The position numbers and the translations under genes were made by a program. Shown piece by piece: positions 57,815 through 64,000 of a DNA stretch of 64,000 nucleotides. This stretch comes from Rudaeicoccus suwonensis (GTDB taxonomy: Bacteria; Actinomycetota; Actinomycetes; Actinomycetales; Dermatophilaceae), in assembly GCF_007829035.1 (NCBI RefSeq), contig NZ_VIVQ01000001.1, positions 1,178,001-1,242,000 on the forward strand. Direction: 5' to 3'. Below the pieces are notes generated by a model. That model was not told where the DNA came from and did not search any database. It worked only from the letters and a program-made list of their open reading frames with translations. The number at the start of each line of letters is the position of its first letter. Positions within the stretch are counted from its first letter, which is position 1.

Positions 57815-59671
57815 ATGGCCCGCACTGCGCTGCCGCCTGCCGCGACGCCGCCGGACCTGATCCGCAACTTCTGCATTATCGCGCACATCGACCACGGCAA
57901 GTCGACGTTGGCCGACCGCATGCTGCAGATCACCGGCGTGGTGCAGGAGCGCGACATGCGTGCGCAGTACCTCGATCGCATGGACATCGAGCGCGAACGC
58001 GGCATCACCATCAAGAGTCAGGCGGTGCGCATCCCGTGGGAAGCCTCCGGAACGACCTACTGCCTCAACATGATCGACACCCCGGGGCACGTTGACTTCA
58101 CCTACGAGGTGTCCCGGTCGCTGGCCGCCTGCGAGGGCGCCGTCCTGCTGGTCGATGCGGCCCAGGGGATCGAGGCGCAGACGCTGGCCAATCTCTATCT
58201 CGCGATGGAGAACGATCTGACGATCGTGCCGGTGCTGAACAAGATCGACCTGCCGGCGGCGCAGCCGGAGAAGTATGCCGAGGAGCTCGCCGGCCTCATC
58301 GGCTGCGATCCGGCCGATGTGCTGAAGGTGTCCGGCAAGACCGGAGCCGGCGTCGAGGAACTGCTCGACGAGATCGTGACCAAGCTGCCTGCGCCGGTTG
58401 GCAACGCCGATGCGCCGCCGCGCGCAATGATCTTCGACTCCGTCTATGACACCTACCGCGGTGTCGTGACCTACGTGCGGGTCGTCGACGGCCAGCTGAA
58501 CCCGCGCGAGCGGATCCAGATGGTGTCGACCAAGGCGACCCACGAGCTGCTCGAGATCGGTGTCATCTCACCGGAGCCCGAGCCCGCCAAGGGTTTGGGG
58601 GTCGGCGAGGTCGGCTATCTCATCACCGGTGTGAAGGACGTGCGCCAGTCGCGCGTCGGTGACACGGTGACCTCCGCTCGCGACGGCGCGACGAGCGCGC
58701 TCGGCGGCTACCGTGACCCCAAGCCGATGGTCTACTCCGGGCTGTATCCCATCGACGGCTCTGACTACCCGATCCTGCGTGATGCGCTCGACAAGCTGAA
58801 ACTCAACGACGCGGCGCTGGTCTACGAGCCCGAGACCTCAGCTGCACTCGGGTTCGGCTTCCGGGTCGGCTTCCTGGGCATGCTGCACCTGGAGATCGTG
58901 CGCGAACGCCTGGAGCGCGAGTTCGACCTCGATCTGATCTCCACCCTGCCGAGCGTGGTGTATGACGTGACTCTCGACGACGGTCGGGTGGTCGTGGTGA
59001 CCAACCCCAGCGAATTTCCCGAGGGCAAGATCGCATCGATCACCGAACCCGTTGTGCGCGCAACGATTTTGGCGCCCTCGGAGTTCATCGGCTCGATCAT
59101 GGAGCTGTGCCAGTCGCGCCGCGGGATGCTTCGGGGGATGGATTACCTGTCTCCGGAGCGCGTCGAGATGCGCTACACCCTGCCGTTGGCGGAGATTGTT
59201 TTCGACTTCTTCGATGCGCTGAAATCCAAGACCCGCGGATACGCCTCGCTGGACTACGAGAACGACGGTGAGCAGGTCGCCGACCTGGTCAAGGTCGACG
59301 TGCTGCTCCAGGGCGACAAGGTCGATGCGTTCTCCACGATCGTGCACAAGGACAAGGCCTATTCGTACGGCGTCATGATGGCGACCAAGCTGAAGGACCT
59401 GATCCCGCGACAGCAGTTCGAGGTGCCGATCCAGGCCGCGATCGGTGCGCGGGTGATCGCCCGCGAGACCATCCGCGCCATCCGTAAGGACGTGCTTGCC
59501 AAGTGCTACGGCGGCGACATCAGCCGTAAGCGCAAGCTGCTGGAGAAGCAGAAGGAGGGCAAGAAGCGAATGAAGATGGTCGGTTCGGTCGAAGTTCCGC
59601 AGGAGGCCTTCATCGCGGCGCTCTCCCAGGACGGCGGTACCGGCGGCAACGCCGAGAAGGCGAAGAAGTAG
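57815..59671 (+). CDS. lepA: Elongation factor 4 (LepA)
   Basis: A 618-residue translation GTPase with [16 protein letters not shown] (G1), [16 protein letters not shown] (G3) and NKIDLP (G4). The C-terminal region ends [17 protein letters not shown], typical of LepA. It back-translocates stalled ribosomes. The ATG at 57815 was chosen because the conserved protein begins there; the frame is open from 57737. trmB follows directly and hemW is downstream, the common actinobacterial order. Confidence 0.97.
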   Translation: MARTALPPAATPPDLIRNFCIIAHIDHGKSTLADRMLQITGVVQERDMRAQYLDRMDIERERGITIKSQAVRIPWEASGTTYCLNMIDTPGHVDFTYEVSRSLAACEGAVLLVDAAQGIEAQTLANLYLAMENDLTIVPVLNKIDLPAAQPEKYAEELAGLIGCDPADVLKVSGKTGAGVEELLDEIVTKLPAPVGNADAPPRAMIFDSVYDTYRGVVTYVRVVDGQLNPRERIQMVSTKATHELLEIGVISPEPEPAKGLGVGEVGYLITGVKDVRQSRVGDTVTSARDGATSALGGYRDPKPMVYSGLYPIDGSDYPILRDALDKLKLNDAALVYEPETSAALGFGFRVGFLGMLHLEIVRERLEREFDLDLISTLPSVVYDVTLDDGRVVVVTNPSEFPEGKIASITEPVVRATILAPSEFIGSIMELCQSRRGMLRGMDYLSPERVEMRYTLPLAEIVFDFFDALKSKTRGYASLDYENDGEQVADLVKVDVLLQGDKVDAFSTIVHKDKAYSYGVMMATKLKDLIPRQQFEVPIQAAIGARVIARETIRAIRKDVLAKCYGGDISRKRKLLEKQKEGKKRMKMVGSVEVPQEAFIAALSQDGGTGGNAEKAKK

Positions 59672-60442
59672 GTGTCAGAGCAGGATTCGCGCCCGCAGGC
59701 GCGCACGCGATCGTTCACGCGTCGTGGCGGGCGGATGCCCCCGCGGCATCACCGGGCGATGGAACGACACGCTGCGGCATACCTGATCGACGTGCCGATG
59801 GACGGTCAGGGGACCACTGTCGATCCCGGATTCCGGCTCGAGGTCGAGGCGCACTTCGGGCGCTGGGCTCCGTTGATCGTCGAGATCGGCTCTGGCTCCG
59901 GCGACTGCGTGGTGCACGCGGCGGCCCGGCATCCCGACCACGACTTCCTGGCCATTGAGGTATGGCGACCCGGTGTCGCGCAGACGATCGCCAAGGCGGT
60001 GCACGACGGTGTCGGCAACCTCAGGTTGATCTGCGCCGATGCCGCGCAGGCGCTGCCGACGATGCTGGATGCCGGCAGCGTGCACGAGGTGTGGACGTTC
60101 TTTCCGGACCCATGGCCGAAGACCAAGCATCACAAGCGGCGCCTGGTGCAACCGGAGTTCGCCGACCGGATCGCCGATCTGCTGGAACCGCAGGGTAGTT
60201 GGCGCCTTGCCACCGACTGGTCCGACTACGCGTGGCAGTTGCGTGACGTCGTCGAGGGATGCCCACGTCTGGTCAACCCGTATGCCGGGCGGCTGGCCGA
60301 CCCCGGGGACGTCGAGGTCGATCCGCGCGGCGAGCACGGCGGCTTCGCGCCACGATTCGACGGCCGGATCCGCACCAGGTTCGAGGCCAAGGGGCTGAAC
60401 GTCGACCGGGTCGTGCGCGACGTGGTCGGCGTCCGGGTATGA
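59672..60442 (+). CDS. trmB: tRNA (guanine-N7-)-methyltransferase
   Basis: A 256-residue SAM-dependent enzyme modifying G46 in tRNA. The SAM motif is LIVEIGSGSGDCVVHAA and the family signature is WTFFPDPWPKTKHHKRRLV. The GTG at 59672 follows the lepA stop with no gap. Conserved N-terminal RRGGRMPPRHHRAMERHA is present. The stop lies inside a GTATGACG motif. Confidence 0.93.
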   Translation: MSEQDSRPQARTRSFTRRGGRMPPRHHRAMERHAAAYLIDVPMDGQGTTVDPGFRLEVEAHFGRWAPLIVEIGSGSGDCVVHAAARHPDHDFLAIEVWRPGVAQTIAKAVHDGVGNLRLICADAAQALPTMLDAGSVHEVWTFFPDPWPKTKHHKRRLVQPEFADRIADLLEPQGSWRLATDWSDYAWQLRDVVEGCPRLVNPYAGRLADPGDVEVDPRGEHGGFAPRFDGRIRTRFEAKGLNVDRVVRDVVGVRV

Positions 60443-60496
60443 CGCTGCGTCGGGTAGGGAGCGACCGCATGGTTACCGGGCAGTAGGGTCGCGGTC

Positions 60497-60964
60497 ATGA
60501 ATCCGACCTACGCGATGTACCGCAAGGCGAGCCGCAAACCGTTCGGGCGGCGCTTGTTCTCGCTGGGCTACATGTTCAAGGCCCCGTACTTCGCCTCCGT
60601 GCAACCGCAGGTCGTCGACATGGCGCCGAACCGCGCGGTGGTGCGGATCCGTAACTGGAAGGGTGTGCAGAACCATCTCGGCACGATGCACGCCATCGCT
60701 GTCGCCAACGGCATGGAAGCCGCGATGGGTCTGCTCGCCGAGGCCAGCGTCAAACCGCGAACGCGCTGGATTCCCAAAGGCATTCAGCTGGAGTATCTCG
60801 CCAAGGTGACGGCAGCCGTCGAGTGTGTGGCGCAGACCGATCCGGCGGACTGGGACAAGCCCGTGCCGCACCAGGTCGACATCCGGGTCAGCGGAGCGTT
60901 GCCCGATGGCACCGAGGTCGTGCGCGGCGTCATTCCGGTCTGGGTGACTGCGGTGCGCGACTGA
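60497..60964 (+). CDS. DUF4442/hotdog-fold thioesterase-like protein
   Basis: A 155-residue hotdog protein. The NHLGTMHAIAVANGMEAAM segment matches the DUF4442 (PaaI-like) pattern, and a paralogue of different length is at 14929. It has no signal peptide. It overlaps the convergent LysR gene by 35 bp. The acyl substrate is unknown. Confidence 0.78.
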   Translation: MNPTYAMYRKASRKPFGRRLFSLGYMFKAPYFASVQPQVVDMAPNRAVVRIRNWKGVQNHLGTMHAIAVANGMEAAMGLLAEASVKPRTRWIPKGIQLEYLAKVTAAVECVAQTDPADWDKPVPHQVDIRVSGALPDGTEVVRGVIPVWVTAVRD

Positions 60965-61850
60965 CCGGCGGCGCCGAGGCGACCGAGACCAGATCCGCCA
61001 CCACTCCGGAGAGCCTGCGAGGACCACTCCAGACAGCGCGCAACGAGCGTCGCAGGGCGAGTCCCTCCATCGGCACCTCGCACAGTGTTCCGGCCGCGAC
61101 GGCGTCGTCGACGGCCAGCCGGCTCAAGACCGCCGGAGCACTGCCAGCTGCGACACTCACCCGGACAGCGGCATTGCTCGGCAGTTCGAGCAGAGGCCGG
61201 ACAGGTGTGCCGAGAGCCTCGTCGAGGGCTACCCGCGTGCCCGACCCCACCTCCCTTGTCACCAAAGGTGTTTCGCGCAGTTCGTCGGCTGTCACCGGCT
61301 CGCTGCGCGCGGCCCACGGGTGGGCCGGGGCGACGACGAGCACGAGCTCGTCTCGCGCAACGACCAGATGACGCACACCGCGTGGCGGATTCGGACCTTC
61401 CACGAAGCCGACCGTGCAACGGCCGGCGAGCAGGTCCTCCACGACGCCGAGCGTGTTGCGGACGCTGACCTTCACCGTGACCTCTGGATGGACCGACCGG
61501 AACCGCGACAACCACAGCGGCAGCAGATGTTCGGCCACCGTCTGGCTCGCCGAGACAGTGATCTCGGCTGAGTGGTCGACGCGCAGGGCAGCAGCGCCAT
61601 CCGTCAGTTCGGTTGCGGCTTCGAGCAATCGGCGCGCCCACTCCACGGTGAGCAGGCCCGCTGGAGTGAGTGTGGAGCCCGCGGTCGAGCGACGCAGGAG
61701 GGGTATCTGCAGTTGCCGTTCCAGCCGCGCCACGGAGCGGCTGGCGTTGGGTTGCGCCATACCGATGGATCGGGCGCCGGCCGACAAGCTGCCGTGGTCG
61801 GCGACGGCCACGAGCAGTTCGATCGCCACGAGATCGGGCCATCTGCTCAT
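60930..61850 (-). CDS. LysR family transcriptional regulator
   Basis: A 306-residue LysR protein. The winged helix-turn-helix spans about residues 10-65 (GSLSAGARSIGMAQPNASRS) and the periplasmic-binding-like effector domain follows. The ATG at 61850 starts the conserved helix; a further ATG at 61871 is possible. It is divergent from a YeiH-type transporter gene with 71 bp between them, the classic LysR arrangement. The ligand is unknown. Confidence 0.9.
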   Translation of the reverse strand: MSRWPDLVAIELLVAVADHGSLSAGARSIGMAQPNASRSVARLERQLQIPLLRRSTAGSTLTPAGLLTVEWARRLLEAATELTDGAAALRVDHSAEITVSASQTVAEHLLPLWLSRFRSVHPEVTVKVSVRNTLGVVEDLLAGRCTVGFVEGPNPPRGVRHLVVARDELVLVVAPAHPWAARSEPVTADELRETPLVTREVGSGTRVALDEALGTPVRPLLELPSNAAVRVSVAAGSAPAVLSRLAVDDAVAAGTLCEVPMEGLALRRSLRAVWSGPRRLSGVVADLVSVASAPPVSRAPQSPRPE

Positions 61851-61921
61851 ATGCGCAGGATATAGCACCATGCCGGTTCAGTGGCTACCGAGAGCGACCG
61901 ACGGCCAGGACGATAAAAGAT

Positions 61922-62992
61922 GTGACCACCTCAGCCGTGACCGGCGCACATGACGTCCGGATGCCGGATGCCGGCGGACGAAGGCAGGCTCGGGTCCGCG
62001 CCCTGCTGCCGGGCCTGCTCTTGTGTGTCGCCGTTGCGGCGGTCGCGACCGGACTCGGACGCGAGGTGCCGGTGATCGGTGGACCGGTGCTGGCGATCGT
62101 GATCGGGATCGTGCTCAGCACGTTGGTCCCGTGGGCGCGGAACGAGTCGCTCACGCCGGGTCTGGTGTTCGCATCGCGGCCGGTGCTGCAGACCTCGATC
62201 GTGGTGCTCGGGACAGGTCTGTCGTTGCAGGAGGTGCTGCGGGTCGGCGGTGCGTCCCTCCCGGTGATGTTCGGCTCGTTGGCGGTGTCGTTGATCGGTG
62301 CGCAGCTCATCGGCCGAGCGTTGGGAGTGAGTCGGGACGTTCGCACGCTGATCGGTGTCGGCACCGGCATCTGCGGCGCGTCGGCGATCGCCGCGTCGAC
62401 GGCTGTGATGAAGCCACGTGACAGTGATGTGGCATATGCCATCGGGACGATCTTCACCTTCAACATCGCCGCGGTGTTGCTGTTTCCGCCGCTGGGACAC
62501 CTGATCGGCATGTCGGGTCATTCCTTCGGCCTGTGGAGCGGCACCGCTGTCAACGACATGTCGTCGGTGGTGGCAGCGGCCTACAGCTTCGGCGACGGTG
62601 CCGGGCCCTACGCGATCGTGGTGAAGCTCACCCGGTCGTTGATGATCATCCCGATCGTGGTCGTGCTCGCGTGGGCGACCTCCCGGCGCACCGGCGTGGG
62701 TGTGGCCGAGCGTGGCGCTCTGCCGTGGCGCAAGGTGGTGCCTGCCTTCCTGGTCGGCTTCGTGATTGCTGCAGCGCTGGACACCGTCGGCGTCATACCG
62801 CACTCGTGGCACGGCGGTCTGAGCCAGCTCGGCACCTTCCTGATCACCGTTGCGCTCGCCGGCATCGGCCTGTCGATGCGCCTGCGGCAGCTGCGTCAGG
62901 CGGGATTGCGACCGCTGGTGCTTGGCGGGATCCTGTGGATCTGCGTGGCGGGCACGAGCCTGGGGCTCCAACTTGTCACCGGCACCATCTGA
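61922..62992 (+). CDS. YeiH family putative sulfate exporter
   Basis: A 356-residue membrane protein with about ten hydrophobic helices. Conserved UPF0324 features are VLGTGLSLQEVLRVGG, GVGTGICGASAIAASTAVM and SGTAVNDMSSVVAAAYSFGD. YeiH-like proteins are annotated as putative sulfate exporters on limited evidence. The start is GTG at 61922; an ATG at 61961 is possible. It is divergent from a LysR gene and is probably regulated by it, as E. coli yeiH is next to yeiE. Confidence 0.88.
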   Translation: MTTSAVTGAHDVRMPDAGGRRQARVRALLPGLLLCVAVAAVATGLGREVPVIGGPVLAIVIGIVLSTLVPWARNESLTPGLVFASRPVLQTSIVVLGTGLSLQEVLRVGGASLPVMFGSLAVSLIGAQLIGRALGVSRDVRTLIGVGTGICGASAIAASTAVMKPRDSDVAYAIGTIFTFNIAAVLLFPPLGHLIGMSGHSFGLWSGTAVNDMSSVVAAAYSFGDGAGPYAIVVKLTRSLMIIPIVVVLAWATSRRTGVGVAERGALPWRKVVPAFLVGFVIAAALDTVGVIPHSWHGGLSQLGTFLITVALAGIGLSMRLRQLRQAGLRPLVLGGILWICVAGTSLGLQLVTGTI

Positions 62993-63047
62993 CACAGGTC
63001 GTTCACGCAGTTCCTGGCGACGCCGGTTGCCTTCGTAGGATGGCGGG

Positions 63048-64000
63048 ATGCCCAGCGTGCTGCCCGACGGCGACCCAGTGCCCGTCGACGGCGCGCTGCC
63101 GCAGGCGGCTCTTGCAAGCCTGCAGCGGCGGCCGTTGAGCGTCTATGTGCATGTGCCGTTCTGCTCGGTGCGGTGCGGATACTGCGACTTCAACACCTAC
63201 ACGCTGACGGAGTTGGGTGGCCGCGGTGCAGGCATCAGCACGTATGCCGATGCTGTTCTCGCCGAACTCGATCTGGCGCAGCAGGTGCTCGGTGCAGACG
63301 GGAGTGAACCGCCCTCTGTGTCAACGGTGTTCGTCGGCGGTGGCACCCCGACCATGCTTGCAACGGACGATCTCGTGCGGATGCTCGACGGAATTCGGTC
63401 CAGGTTCGGGCTGACTGCCGACGCCGAGATCACCACGGAGGCGAACCCGGACACGATCGACGGCGATGTCGCGGCGACCCTGGCTGAGGGCGGGTTCACC
63501 AGAGTCAGTCTCGGGATGCAGTCGGCCGTGCCGCACGTGCTCAAAACCCTTGAGCGCACGCATGATCCGCGCAATGTGCTTCGTGCGGTGGACGCCGTCC
63601 GGCAGTCCGGAATGCAGGTGAGTCTCGACCTGATCTATGGCACGCCGGGGGAGTCGTTGCAGGACTGGCGCACCAGCATCGAATCCGCCACTGCGATGAG
63701 TCCGGACCACATCAGCGCCTACGCCCTGGTCGTCGAGGACGGCACGAAGCTGGCGGCCCAGGTGCGGCGGGGTCAGGTGACGATGCCCGACGACGACGAC
63801 GAGGCCGACAAGTACGAGCTGGCCGACGAACTCCTCTCGGCGGCGGGTTACGAGTGGTACGAGATCAGCAACTGGTCGCGGACGTCCGCCGACCGATGCC
63901 GACACAACGAAGCCTATTGGCGCGGCGACAACTGGTGGGGGATCGGCCCGGGTGCGCACAGTCACATCGGCGGAACCCGGTGGTGGAACGTCAAACATCC
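63048..64000 (+). CDS. hemW: Radical SAM heme chaperone HemW, partial
   Basis: The gene runs off the right edge; 317 codons are present. The radical SAM motif is FCSVRCGYCDFNTYT near residue 40 and VFVGGGTPTML follows, as in HemW/CPO-like proteins. HemW is a heme chaperone rather than an oxygen-independent coproporphyrinogen oxidase; the start reads MPSVLPDGDPVPVDG. It is usually downstream of lepA and upstream of hrcA-dnaJ in actinobacteria. The C-terminal HemN domain lies mostly outside. Confidence 0.92.
   Translation, partial: MPSVLPDGDPVPVDGALPQAALASLQRRPLSVYVHVPFCSVRCGYCDFNTYTLTELGGRGAGISTYADAVLAELDLAQQVLGADGSEPPSVSTVFVGGGTPTMLATDDLVRMLDGIRSRFGLTADAEITTEANPDTIDGDVAATLAEGGFTRVSLGMQSAVPHVLKTLERTHDPRNVLRAVDAVRQSGMQVSLDLIYGTPGESLQDWRTSIESATAMSPDHISAYALVVEDGTKLAAQVRRGQVTMPDDDDEADKYELADELLSAAGYEWYEISNWSRTSADRCRHNEAYWRGDNWWGIGPGAHSHIGGTRWWNVKH

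Overview
The window is high-GC actinobacterial DNA with many GTG and TTG starts, tightly coupled operons, a SARP/AfsR-type regulator and the gene order TIGR03960 - TIGR03936 - rne - rplU - rpmA - obgE - proB/proA - nadD - rsfS. A Micrococcales member, perhaps near Dermacoccaceae, is my best guess, but no 16S or other marker settles this.

Layout. 1-3.3 kb: the tail of a B12/radical SAM protein and its usual partner (TIGR03936), separated by a divergent TetR/MFS efflux pair. 3.6-15.7 kb: core genes for RNA decay, ribosome proteins, ribosome assembly, proline and NAD synthesis, ending at tRNA-Ala(GGC). 16-19.9 kb: a short-chain dehydrogenase, an unknown membrane protein, a SnoaL-like protein and an acyl-CoA ligase. 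20-24.5 kb: three secreted proteins, two of which join different wall-lytic domains to the same seven-blade propeller. 24.5-27.2 kb: a SARP-NB-ARC-TPR regulator.

27.4-38.7 kb is a selenocysteine island. It holds a formate dehydrogenase alpha gene with an in-frame UGA followed by a SECIS-like hairpin, its iron-sulfur and NrfD-like membrane subunits, and then selD, tRNA-Sec, selA and selB. The island therefore carries both a selenoprotein and the complete insertion machinery. 38.8-45 kb: beta-galactosidase, a transglutaminase-like protein, a membrane protein/GntR pair and a SIS-domain protein. 45-47.8 kb: two acyl-CoA dehydrogenases. 47.9-54.4 kb: the operon aceB-glcD-glcE-glcF-iclR, which turns glycolate into glyoxylate and then malate, with a palindromic operator candidate just upstream of aceB. 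55.6-64 kb: an MFS exporter, a secreted protein, lepA, trmB, a DUF4442 protein, a LysR/YeiH pair and the start of hemW.

Two non-coding blocks (32.9-33.3 kb and 54.6-55.4 kb) share a family of short palindromic repeats. Separately, the 8-mer GTATGACG (or its complement) occurs about 37 times on both strands, far above what base composition predicts, and forces rare ATA codons. Neither pattern is explained by the genes.
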